From: Microcaldota archaeon
Lineage (GTDB): Archaea; Micrarchaeota; Micrarchaeia; Norongarragalinales; CAINOH01
Direction of reading: 5' to 3'
DNA length: 22,802 nucleotides
Assembly (NCBI GenBank): GCA_027371655.1
Contig: DAHXMR010000182.1
Span: 1-22,802 of the forward strand
Positions 1 through 5,806 of this stretch are shown here, piece by piece (positions within the stretch are counted from its first letter, which is position 1; every line of letters starts with the position of its first letter). The position numbers and the translations under genes were made by a program. The notes beneath the pieces were generated by a model. The model was given only the letters and a program-made list of their open reading frames with translations, ran no database searches and was not told the origin of the DNA.

Positions 1-812
1 ATGTCCCCCGAGTCGCAGGAGGACGAGCGCGTGTTCGTCGAGACCCTGCAATACGTGCGCTCGGAATTGGAGAAGAGTATTGCCAGCACGAATATCATTG
101 CGAGCACTGCGACCGCAAGATATATCCAGTTCTGGGAAAGCCATTTTGCGCCCAAAAACTCGCCGGCATCCGAACCCCCCGGCGCCTGGGCCGCTGCGGG
201 GGCCCCTGGTGCGGGGCTTGCTTGGTTCTGGGGCTTTTTTTCGCCCTGTGCCTGCGGCTTTTCCGCCTGCGTTTCGGGCACAGCTTTTGCCGCGGTGGGG
301 CTCCCGGTTTTCATTTGCATTGCCTGTTGGGGCAGGGGGGTGAATTGTTTTTTTTGCGCGAAAAAAGAATCGTCGGCGGTTTTGTTTGAAGGCGAGTTTG
401 AGGGCTTGCCCGCGCTATTGGGCCACTTGGTGCTGCCGCGTTCCACGGGGCCCCGTTCGTAAACCGGTTCGGTGAGCCAGGGGAGCACTTTGCGCACGGG
501 CTGCTGCGGTTTTGGCTGGGTTTGCGCGCTTTGGGCCGCCTGCTGGCTCTGCCCCACGGCTGCGCTTGGCTGGTAAGCTGTTGGCTGGGGTTGCATTGCT
601 TGGCGTGCGGGCTGTTGCGCCTGTTGCGGGGATTCGGATTGCTTTTTTTCGGCTTCTTTTTTGTCAATCTCGGTGAGGACTTCTTCGAGGGCGTCCGCTA
701 TTTCCCCGCTTGTCCATCCCGCTTTTTTGAGGTCCGCGATTACGTCGTCGGTCTTCTTGCCCGCGCTGAGGCAGGCCTTGACGTATTCGAGGACTTTGGC
801 GTCTGCCGGCAT
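1..812 (-). CDS. Membrane protein with helical head, Pro/Gln linker and one TM span (C-terminus outside window)
   Basis: The reading frame is open from ATG at 812 to the window edge, 270 codons, so the C-terminus is missing. Residues 1-50 (starts MPADAKVLEYVKACLSAGKK) form a charged helical head with a WTSGEIADALEEVL segment resembling small UBA/CUE-like three-helix modules. Residues 51-210 are low complexity, rich in Pro, Gln, Ala, Ser and Lys. Residues 229-247 are one strongly hydrophobic span, followed by a Ser/Thr/Arg-rich stretch with Cys 255 and Cys 266. The expected topology is a cytoplasmic head and linker with an external C-terminus. It is transcribed divergently from the TadC-like gene, with a TATA box 29 bp upstream of its ATG, so co-regulation with the pilus platform is plausible. 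The Pro/Gln linker resembles that of the gene at 7816-9786. The function is unknown. Plus-strand frames over this region read as Cys/Trp/Phe-rich nonsense and are shadows. Confidence 0.75.
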   Translation of the reverse strand, partial: MPADAKVLEYVKACLSAGKKTDDVIADLKKAGWTSGEIADALEEVLTEIDKKEAEKKQSESPQQAQQPARQAMQPQPTAYQPSAAVGQSQQAAQSAQTQPKPQQPVRKVLPWLTEPVYERGPVERGSTKWPNSAGKPSNSPSNKTADDSFFAQKKQFTPLPQQAMQMKTGSPTAAKAVPETQAEKPQAQGEKKPQNQASPAPGAPAAAQAPGGSDAGEFLGAKWLSQNWIYLAVAVLAMIFVLAILFSNSERTYCRVSTNTRSSSCDSGD

Positions 813-835
813 AATCGTGTAGTAAGTCGTGGGGC

Positions 836-846
836 ATATTAAAATA
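836..846. promoter_or_regulatory. Shared, near-symmetrical TATA box for divergent genes
   Basis: ATATTAAAATA is the only AT-rich element in the 55-bp divergent gap 813-867. Its centre (841) lies 27 bp before the ATG at 868 and 29 bp before the minus-strand ATG at 812. Archaeal TATA boxes sit about 26 bp before the start site, so both mRNAs would be leaderless or nearly so. A GGGG tract precedes it on the plus strand. That one box serves both directions is inference. Confidence 0.6.
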
Positions 847-867
847 CTCTCCCGCGGTTTTTTCCGT

Positions 868-2994
868 ATGGCATACCAGTCTTCGCGCGGGGCGCGTGAA
901 CAGAAGCCACAGGGATTGTATTCCGGAATCGGCCCCGCGTCCCGGAAGCCGCAGGCGAAGGCGGTTTCCACCGTTCCCTTCTTTGTTGCGGCAACGCGCG
1001 CGCTTTACAAGCAGGGCAAGAGGTTCGGCTTCGGCAAGAACGCGAAGTTCGCGCCCGACCAGCAGGAGAATTTGGAGTTCTTGAACTACGAGATTTCCGC
1101 CGAGGAGTTTTACGGCGCGTATTTTTCCCTCGCGCTGTTCGGCGTGCTTGCGGGCATGGTTGTTGCCGCGCTCATAATGCTGGGCTTGGGCGGCATCGAC
1201 GAGAACGTGCGCATCGTTTTCGCCGGGCTTTGCGTATTGGTGCCCCTTGCGGCAAGCTATCTTTACCTCACGTTCCCGGCGAACGAGGTCGAGCGCGAGA
1301 AAAAGCTCTCGCTTGCGTACATTCCCGAAATCGTGAACTACCTGGTCATGAGCATGAGGCTGTCGCCGAACCTTGAGAAGGCGGTCGAGTTTGCGGCGGC
1401 GCACGGCAGGGGGAAAATCGCCGAGGACCTCAAGCGCGTGGTGTGGGAAGTCCAGCTCGGCAATTACGCCAGCGTGGAAGAGGGCTTGGACGACTTGGCG
1501 TACCGCTGGGGCGACAAGAGCGACGACTTCAAGCACGCGCTCATGCTCATCCGCACGTCCCTTATGGAAACCGATTCGAACAAGCGAAGCGACTTGCTTG
1601 AAAAGGCGGGCCTCGACGTGCTTGAGGGCAGCAAGGAGAAAATGGACTTGTACGCGCGCCAATTGCACCAGCCCACCGTGTATTTGTATTACTTCGGAAT
1701 ACTCCTGCCCCTGATGCTTGCCATCATCCTGCCCATCGGAAGCAGCTTCACGGGCCAGAACATCGCCAAGCCGGAATACCTGTTCCTCTTGTACAACGTT
1801 TTCATTCCCATCGGCATCTATTTGTTCGGCGGCAACATCCTCGGGAACAGGCCGCCCACCTACGTGCCCCCCGACATTCCGGAGGATTTTCCCGCGCTTC
1901 CCCCAAAGGGCAAGATGAAGCTGTTCGGCTCATACGTTCCGTATGCCACGATTGCGGTGGCCGCGTTCCTGATTATAGCCAGCGCGGGCTATTTCATCGA
2001 CCAGTCCACGATAAACAGCATTCCGTCCTATTCGCTCAAGGAAAGGCTTCCCGGCCTGCCCCACATCGACTGGCTTTACACCGAGCACAACCAGTTCATA
2101 AGCTACTTCTCGCTGTTTGGCATCCTCATCGGCGTGAGCGTGGCTGCCAGCATTTACCTCATCGGGAAATACGGGGCGCGCAAGGCCATCCAGGACGACG
2201 TGCGCTCGATGGAAACCGAGTTCAAGGACGCCCTCTACGTGCTTGCCTCGCGCCTGGGCGAGAACCGGCCAATGGAAGACGCGCTTCGCCACGCGACCGA
2301 CTTTTTGCCCAAAAGCCGCATTGCGAACCAGATTTTCAAGCGCATCCTCGACAACATTTCCTCCCTGGGAATGACCTTGGACGCCGCGATTTTCGACCCC
2401 GCGTTCGGCGCGATAAAGAACTATCCCTCGCAGGTCATCCGCAGCGGCATGCGCATAATGGTGGACGCCGTGGACTTGGGCGTCAACGTCGCGGCCAAGT
2501 CCCTGGTATCGCTTTCGATGCAGATACGAAACGCGCAGAAAATAGACGAAATGCTGCGCAAGCTATTGGAGGACGTCACGCTCATGCTGGGCACGATGGC
2601 AACGTTCATCGCGCCCGTGGTCCTCGCGGTCGTTGCCGCGTTGCAGAGGATGATCGTCAACTCGCTTGCGGGCTCGTGCGCGCAGCAAAGCGAAGTCCCG
2701 GCGCAGGCGCTGCAGGGCTCCAAGTTCAGCGGAATGGGGAACATTTTGTGCAAGGGAGGGGCGGACGCGGCCAAGGCCAACGCCGACCCCCTGACGTTCA
2801 CGATGATAATGGGCGTCTACGTGCTCGAAGTCGTGGTATTGCTCACGTATTTCAACTCGCAGATAGAGGACACCAACAACGACTTGCACACCAAAATCAG
2901 CATCGCCTCCTCGCTGCCCATCGCCGCGATACTGTTCTGCGCGACCGCATACGCCGTGTCCTTCTTCATCGCAGCGTCTTCAAGCGCAGCATAA
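868..2994 (+). CDS. TadC/ArlJ-like type IV pilus assembly platform protein with two T2SS-F modules
   Basis: This 708-residue polytopic protein fits the archaeal TadC/FlaJ(ArlJ)/PilC platform family, the membrane core that transmits ATPase work to filament assembly. I chose ATG 868 because the TATA box at 836-846 lies 27 bp upstream; an earlier in-frame GTG-like start at 829 would fall before the TSS. Residues 1-75 are basic and cytoplasmic. There are membrane spans near 84-107 and 112-136. The first T2SS-F-type helical domain is at about 148-265 and is followed by spans at 270-292 and 303-322. A Pro-rich loop at 328-345 leads to spans near 356-376 and 412-433. The second T2SS-F-like domain, about 450-570, is followed by spans near 572-594, 643-662 and 680-703. 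Two modules are typical of archaeal platform proteins. No GspE/ArlI-type ATPase is adjacent. The product is probably the platform for the pilin-like proteins encoded downstream. Confidence 0.85.
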   Translation: MAYQSSRGAREQKPQGLYSGIGPASRKPQAKAVSTVPFFVAATRALYKQGKRFGFGKNAKFAPDQQENLEFLNYEISAEEFYGAYFSLALFGVLAGMVVAALIMLGLGGIDENVRIVFAGLCVLVPLAASYLYLTFPANEVEREKKLSLAYIPEIVNYLVMSMRLSPNLEKAVEFAAAHGRGKIAEDLKRVVWEVQLGNYASVEEGLDDLAYRWGDKSDDFKHALMLIRTSLMETDSNKRSDLLEKAGLDVLEGSKEKMDLYARQLHQPTVYLYYFGILLPLMLAIILPIGSSFTGQNIAKPEYLFLLYNVFIPIGIYLFGGNILGNRPPTYVPPDIPEDFPALPPKGKMKLFGSYVPYATIAVAAFLIIASAGYFIDQSTINSIPSYSLKERLPGLPHIDWLYTEHNQFISYFSLFGILIGVSVAASIYLIGKYGARKAIQDDVRSMETEFKDALYVLASRLGENRPMEDALRHATDFLPKSRIANQIFKRILDNISSLGMTLDAAIFDPAFGAIKNYPSQVIRSGMRIMVDAVDLGVNVAAKSLVSLSMQIRNAQKIDEMLRKLLEDVTLMLGTMATFIAPVVLAVVAALQRMIVNSLAGSCAQQSEVPAQALQGSKFSGMGNILCKGGADAAKANADPLTFTMIMGVYVLEVVVLLTYFNSQIEDTNNDLHTKISIASSLPIAAILFCATAYAVSFFIAASSSAA

Positions 2995-2998
2995 CGAT

Positions 2999-3076
2999 TA
3001 TCAAAAACCCAAAACCCTAAAGGGTCGCGGGAGCAAATCCCGCGGCTTTGGCCTGTCGGCCAAAGTTGGGTTTGAT
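2999..3076. ncRNA. Cloverleaf-like four-way-junction RNA candidate (strand uncertain)
   Basis: Three hairpins sit back to back inside a closing stem. The closing stem is AACCCAA (3006-3012) with TTGGGTT (3066-3072), extendable to 2999/3076 with a 2-nt bulge. Hairpin A is ACCC/GGGT (3014-3017/3022-3025) with loop TAAA. Hairpin B is CGCGGGA/TCCCGCG (3026-3032/3038-3044) with loop GCAAA. Hairpin C is CTTTGGCC/GGCCAAAG (3046-3053/3058-3065) with loop TGTC. The shape and size recall a tRNA, but there is no T-loop TTCRA, no D-loop GG and the stem lengths differ, so it is not a tRNA. The complement folds the same way and is followed by T5 on the minus strand. It could be a 3' UTR structure, a terminator complex or a small RNA. 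Confidence 0.5.
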
Positions 3077-3124
3077 TATTGTGATTTTGCGAATCCAAAG
3101 CGACGAACTGAGGGAGACACCCGC

Positions 3125-3147
3125 CCCCAAGCATAACGTGCTTGGGG
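3125..3147. promoter_or_regulatory. Strong 9-bp hairpin in the non-coding gap
   Basis: CCCCAAGCA (3125-3133) pairs perfectly with TGCTTGGGG (3139-3147) around loop TAACG, and TTTAGTT follows. It lies just upstream of the TATA-like box at 3155-3166, so on the plus strand it could end the platform-gene transcript. If a minus-strand RNA starts near 3135 from the same box, the hairpin would lie at its 5' end. Confidence 0.45.
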
Positions 3148-3154
3148 TTTAGTT

Positions 3155-3166
3155 AAACTTTTAAAC
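3155..3166 (+). promoter_or_regulatory. TATA-like box ahead of the pilin-like gene
   Basis: AACTTTTAAACC reads as a TATA element in both directions. On the plus strand the TSS would be near 3187, giving a leader of about 64 nt before ATG 3251, long for this window. The leader holds two copies of GCAACC (3182-3187 and 3196-3201) that compete for one GGTTGC (3211-3216). Confidence 0.4.
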
Positions 3167-3250
3167 CAAGAAAACGTTATCGCAACCACAGGGGCGCAAC
3201 CCAAAAGGGCGGTTGCAGCACTTGCCGCATCTTCGGGGTGTTTGGTTTTT

Positions 3251-3736
3251 ATGGCAATGAAAAGGGGTCAAGCGTTCGAAACCATGATGCTGGTCATAAG
3301 CGTCATAGTCGCAGTAGCCATCCTCGGCGTGCTGCTTGGGTTCCTGGGCAACATCGGCTTCAACGTCGCGAACGCGAAAACCGTCCTGCCCGACCTGATT
3401 CAAACGGTTTCAAACAAGGGCTTCGGCACCGAGGCCAAGGACAACGTCGACTTCACCAAGGGCGACGTGATTTACGTCGAGAACATGATCACCGGCACGT
3501 CCATTCCCGCAAGGAACCTCAAGGTGTGCATCGGAACCGCGCTTTCCGGCTCGGGCGGCGCATTGGCGTTCACTTCGGCATCAGACCCGCGCGATGCGAG
3601 CATCAACGTCAACGCGGGCGTGAAGGCCGCCATAGCCGTTTGCAAGGGCCGCGGAATAGACATGAAAGTGTACATTTCGGACACCAAGGACGACGCGGTT
3701 TCCAACTGCGTGCCCAGCCGCGTGACAAGCTGCTAA
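3251..3736 (+). CDS. Pilin-like protein with class III (prepilin-type) signal peptide
   Basis: The product is 161 residues. The N-terminus MAMKRGQAFETMMLVISVIV is a short basic head, a KRG|Q-type processing site, a Glu a few residues inside the mature protein and a hydrophobic helix to about residue 35. This matches archaeal type IV pilin signal peptides cut by EppA/PibD-type peptidases. The exact register of the Glu (+4 from Gln, or +5 if cut before Gly) departs slightly from QxSxE. The rest is an external Ala/Asp/Val-rich domain with four cysteines, all after the helix, the last being the terminal residue, which allows two disulfides. ATG 3251 was preferred over TTG 3242; ATG 3257 is an alternative. 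It lies 256 bp after the TadC-like gene on the same strand. It could be the major pilin or a minor one. Confidence 0.75.
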   Translation: MAMKRGQAFETMMLVISVIVAVAILGVLLGFLGNIGFNVANAKTVLPDLIQTVSNKGFGTEAKDNVDFTKGDVIYVENMITGTSIPARNLKVCIGTALSGSGGALAFTSASDPRDASINVNAGVKAAIAVCKGRGIDMKVYISDTKDDAVSNCVPSRVTSC

Positions 3737-3756
3737 AAGCCTTCCTGCGGGTTTAA

Positions 3757-3763
3757 TTTTTTT
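3757..3763 (+). terminator. T7 tract after the pilin-like gene
   Basis: Seven consecutive T residues lie 20 nt after the stop at 3736, with no strong hairpin directly upstream. Archaeal termination commonly occurs at such T tracts on the non-template strand. Confidence 0.5.
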
Positions 3764-3772
3764 CACCGCTTC

Positions 3773-3784
3773 CCCAGCGCAAGC
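3773..3784 (-). repeat. Intergenic 12-mer repeat, copy 1 (GCTTGCGCTGGG on minus strand)
   Basis: CCCAGCGCAAGC on the plus strand recurs at 4179-4190, and as its reverse complement at 22777-22788. All three copies are outside genes. This copy lies inside a longer inverted repeat, TTCCCC (3770-3775) with GGGGAA (3795-3800). Confidence 0.5.
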
Positions 3785-3849
3785 GTTGCAAGCCGGGGAA
3801 AAGCAGAATCTTTTTCGGGCCTGCAAATCGCCGGCCGCAGTCGGCGTAT

Positions 3850-3860
3850 CCTTTTTATTT
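3850..3860 (+). promoter_or_regulatory. TATA box for the small membrane protein gene
   Basis: CCTTTTTATTT is centred about 37 bp before ATG 3893, predicting a leader of about 10 nt. A short dyad, AATCA/TGATT (3873-3877/3884-3888), lies in the presumed initial transcribed region. Confidence 0.45.
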
Positions 3861-3892
3861 CCCCATTCAGACAATCATCTGGTTGATTCGCG

Positions 3893-4117
3893 ATGCTGGA
3901 AAAATTGTTTGGCAACAAGCGCGCTTCCCGCCGCAAGGGCGACGAGTGGACGCCGGTGTACATGCTTGTCGTCATCGTCATCGCGCTCATACTCATCCTC
4001 ACCCTGATTAAGCCTATGATGAAGAAGGCGGCCGAAACCGCGTCGGAGAACGCGGGGTACGCGCAAAGCGTCGCCAAGGCAAGCCTCTTCCTGATTTGGC
4101 GCAGGCTAAAGCGCTGA
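3893..4117 (+). CDS. Small single-span membrane protein, 74 residues
   Basis: The N-terminus is basic (MLEKLFGNKRASRRKGDEWT), followed by one hydrophobic helix at about residues 22-41 (VYMLVVIVIALILILTLI) and an Ala/Lys-rich amphipathic tail ending in WRRLKR. The positive head followed by one helix resembles the general plan of prepilin-type proteins (RRKG before the helix), but the Glu position does not match QxSxE and there are no cysteines, so I do not call it a pilin. It stands between two genes of the pilus-like region, with its own TATA box upstream and a T-rich terminator directly after the stop. It may be an accessory subunit or a regulator of the membrane complex; the function is unknown. 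Confidence 0.6.
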   Translation: MLEKLFGNKRASRRKGDEWTPVYMLVVIVIALILILTLIKPMMKKAAETASENAGYAQSVAKASLFLIWRRLKR

Positions 4118-4132
4118 TTTTTCTTCTTTCTT
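4118..4132 (+). terminator. T-rich terminator tract
   Basis: TTTTTCTTCTTTCTT starts immediately after the TGA stop at 4115-4117, typical of an archaeal oligo-T terminator. No hairpin is needed or seen. Confidence 0.5.
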
Positions 4133-4178
4133 GAAAACTCCGCCCGTTTTGGGAACCTTCGTCCGCAAGCTCTTCCTG

Positions 4179-4190
4179 CCCAGCGCAAGC
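4179..4190 (-). repeat. Intergenic 12-mer repeat, copy 2
   Basis: CCCAGCGCAAGC again, followed by TTTTCCC. It lies in the 158-bp gap between the small membrane protein gene and the toxin-antitoxin-like pair. Read on the minus strand it is GGGAAAA-GCTTGCGCTGGG. Confidence 0.5.
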
Positions 4191-4243
4191 TTTTCCCTCC
4201 CTTTTCAGTTCAAAGCAGACGCCTTAGCATTACTGGCATAACC

Positions 4244-4259
4244 GAAAAGGTTATATAAC
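4244..4259 (+). promoter_or_regulatory. BRE and palindromic TATA box of the toxin-antitoxin-like pair
   Basis: GAAAAG (BRE-like) directly precedes GTTATATAAC (4250-4259), a perfect 10-bp palindrome containing the TATA box. The TATA centre (4254-4255) is only 9-10 bp before ATG 4264 but 21-22 bp before ATG 4276, so the mRNA should begin at or close to the second ATG. A palindrome over the TATA box is a natural site for a dimeric autorepressor such as the downstream HTH protein; that is inference. Confidence 0.65.
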
Positions 4260-4275
4260 TTGAATGGTGATTTAT

Positions 4276-4623
4276 ATGTTAAGGGAAGAGGCTTTTCAGT
4301 ACCCCCTGGATTCGGAGGGCAAGCATTTTGTGAGGATTTGCAAGCGTTTTGGGGCATTGGGGCTGGAAGACTTCGTTGTGGTTTATTTCGTTGCAGAAAA
4401 CGGGAAAAATGTGCCCCTGGTTACGTATGACTTGGCGCACGGCTTTGCGCATCGGGATTTGCGTTTTTTGGATGCAGGAAACGGTGAAAGAAAAGTCGCT
4501 TTGGATGGGCCGGATTTATGGGGTATTTTTGAAAACGTGGTGGCGGACATTCATGGCAACTGGGGAAAATATTTTGAAAAGTATCTTCTTGAAAAGAGGC
4601 GGGGTTTAGATGAAAGTAAATGA
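4276..4623 (+). CDS. Putative toxin-like protein of a two-gene module (DUF7718-like)
   Basis: This 115-residue soluble protein has a conserved-looking core VPLVTYDLAHGFAHRDL (about residues 47-63) and a C-terminal NWGKYFEKYLLEK helix. From memory this pattern (YDxxHGxxHxD, then NWxxY) matches the small DUF7718-type family, which is often encoded beside an HTH protein; I could not check it. His and Asp residues in the core are candidate catalytic or binding residues. ATG 4276 was chosen over ATG 4264 because the TATA box ends at 4258, leaving no room for a transcript covering 4264. The last 14 bp overlap the downstream HTH gene, indicating translational coupling. The local sequence is visibly richer in A/T than its neighbours, which may hint at acquisition. 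The toxin role is inferred from context and architecture only. Confidence 0.6.
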   Translation: MLREEAFQYPLDSEGKHFVRICKRFGALGLEDFVVVYFVAENGKNVPLVTYDLAHGFAHRDLRFLDAGNGERKVALDGPDLWGIFENVVADIHGNWGKYFEKYLLEKRRGLDESK

Positions 4624-4957
4624 TCTTGAGGTACGGATTTCGGATTTTGAAGGTTTCAAGAATGCGGTCCGCGAGTCCTTCGGCAGGCCGCCGACCGGCA
4701 AACTGCACTTGTTTCTTGAACCGCACAAGTTTCACTCAATTTTTACAGTGGAGCGCATCCGCCTGCTTCAGGCCATCCGCGGCCATCCCGATTTTGGCAC
4801 GGTAAAACTTGCGCAACTTCTTGGCCGGAAGCAGGAGGCGGTGAGCCGCGATTTGTCTTATTTGAGGGCAATAGGAATAATTTCCAACGAGCCGGCAGGG
4901 CATTCCGAAAAGGGGTCGGCGAAGCACAAGCCTGCGGCGATAAGCGTGCTGGTTTGA
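4610..4957 (+). CDS. Winged-helix DNA-binding protein, HVO_A0114-like (putative antitoxin/autorepressor)
   Basis: The product is 115 residues. Residues 41-87 form a winged HTH: FTVERIRLLQAIRG (helix 1), TVKLAQLLGRKQEAVSRDLSYL (helix-turn-helix with recognition helix) and RAIGIIS, then a short wing. The LLT/FTxxRxxLLxxL...LAxxLGRxxxxVxRDLxxLxxxGI pattern is that of the archaeal HVO_A0114/MarR-like family, members of which act as antitoxins to small partners such as TumE. The N-terminal 40 residues (KVNDLEVRISDFEGFKNAVR) form a small alpha/beta lead, also usual for the family. It starts inside the 3' end of the preceding gene in another frame. It probably represses the shared promoter by binding the palindrome at 4250-4259. 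Confidence 0.75.
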   Translation: MKVNDLEVRISDFEGFKNAVRESFGRPPTGKLHLFLEPHKFHSIFTVERIRLLQAIRGHPDFGTVKLAQLLGRKQEAVSRDLSYLRAIGIISNEPAGHSEKGSAKHKPAAISVLV

Positions 4958-4988
4958 GCCGTCATTTTCCTCTCTTGCGGGGGGTAAT

Positions 4989-4999
4989 GCTTTTTATGC
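4989..4999 (+). promoter_or_regulatory. TATA box for the Cys-rich pilin-like cluster
   Basis: GCTTTTTATGC is centred about 35 bp before ATG 5029, predicting a leader of about 8 nt. It is the best promoter candidate for the four-gene run 5029-7744. Confidence 0.45.
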
Positions 5000-5028
5000 G
5001 GCTGTTCCGTCTTTTTCTGCGGTAAGCT

Positions 5029-5757
5029 ATGGCCATGTTGCAGGCTTTTTTTGGGAGGCGCAGAAGCCAGACCAGCGCGCCGATCGAGCTTTTGATTGCC
5101 GTTGTTGTGATGGCGATGAGCCTGGCCATCGCGTATTACCTTTGGAGCCAGATTGACTGCGCGCGCTGCCTTGCCGAGCAGAAGGGCGAGGGGCAGAAGC
5201 TTGCCGACGCGATGCACGCGGTGTCGCTTGGTTTTGCGGGCACCAAGCAGTCCGTGAGCTATACCATGCGTTCTTGCTGCAGCCTGAAGGTTGACGGCGT
5301 GCGTTTTTCGCGCTATTCCTCGCGCGAGTTCTGCGGCAAGTGCCTGGGGAGCTTCGGCAAGGGTTGCTGGAAAATCGAGCCCGTGGGCTACGACCAGGAC
5401 GGGCACTTGGCTCCTTTTTCGGACGCGGACGTGTGCGTGGACATGTCGGAGAGCCTGGAGGTTGCCGACGACAGGTGCACAAGCGGCGCCGCGGCTTTGG
5501 TCGACTCGCCGTGCCCGAACATGGGTACGAATCCGTCGGCTTGCCAGGACCAGCAGGGCTTGAAGCAGTGCCATGACGGCTCCTGGGATTTTCCCGACGG
5601 CACGTGCAGCGGCGGCGGGGGCGGTTTGGACGGCATTGCTCGTTTCAAGACCTTGCAGCGCACGGAGACGGCGTATTCTTTTGACGTGAATTTGTCGAAG
5701 ACGTCGATTGCCGGCGGCGGTGTGGGAATGCTTGTTTGCGCCGCCCCGCGCGGTTAA
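5029..5757 (+). CDS. Cys-rich pilin-like protein, 242 residues, 14 cysteines
   Basis: The N-terminus MAMLQAFFGRRRSQTSAPIE runs into a hydrophobic helix (LLIAVVVMAMSLAIAYYLW, about 21-39). SAPIELLIAVV echoes the bacterial FTLIELLIAVV pilin core, with Glu at +5 if cut before Ser 15; the residue before the cut would then be Thr rather than Gly, so processing is uncertain. The external part has 14 cysteines, including CARC, a CC pair, a CGKCxxxxxxGC cluster and several spaced singles up to residue 237, followed by a GGGGG tract and a beta-rich C-terminal segment. The even number and external position suggest seven disulfides. It is the first gene of a tightly spaced run of four single-span Cys-rich proteins, resembling a minor-pilin cassette. 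No enzyme motif is visible. Confidence 0.7.
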   Translation: MAMLQAFFGRRRSQTSAPIELLIAVVVMAMSLAIAYYLWSQIDCARCLAEQKGEGQKLADAMHAVSLGFAGTKQSVSYTMRSCCSLKVDGVRFSRYSSREFCGKCLGSFGKGCWKIEPVGYDQDGHLAPFSDADVCVDMSESLEVADDRCTSGAAALVDSPCPNMGTNPSACQDQQGLKQCHDGSWDFPDGTCSGGGGGLDGIARFKTLQRTETAYSFDVNLSKTSIAGGGVGMLVCAAPRG

Positions 5758-5778
5758 AATGCGCGTTTGCTTGAGTTT

Positions 5779-5790
5779 GCTTTAATTTGG
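5779..5790 (+). promoter_or_regulatory. Possible internal TATA box before the second cluster gene
   Basis: GCTTTAATTTGG in the 49-bp gap is centred about 22 bp before ATG 5807. It could start a leaderless transcript of the last three cluster genes. It is weak and may be chance in T-rich sequence. Confidence 0.3.
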
Positions 5791-5806
5791 TTTTTTGGTG
5801 TAAGGA

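Noticed and set aside
1..462. Plus-strand open frame of 153 codons beginning at base 1
   Set aside because: It is antisense to the minus-strand gene starting at 812. Its translation is Cys/Trp/Phe-rich without protein-like pattern, while the minus frame gives a coherent head-linker-TM layout.
3006..3072. Cloverleaf considered as a tRNA gene
   Set aside because: It lacks T8, the D-loop GG, a TTCRA T-loop and standard stem lengths. Kept only as a candidate structured RNA.
3080..3113. Possible box C/D sRNA (GTGATTT ... CTGA)
   Set aside because: The C box deviates from RTGATGA, and no C' or D' pair or flanking stem was found.
3893..4117. Calling the 74-residue protein a pilin
   Set aside because: The acidic residue and processing context do not fit the class III consensus, so only a single-span membrane protein is supported.
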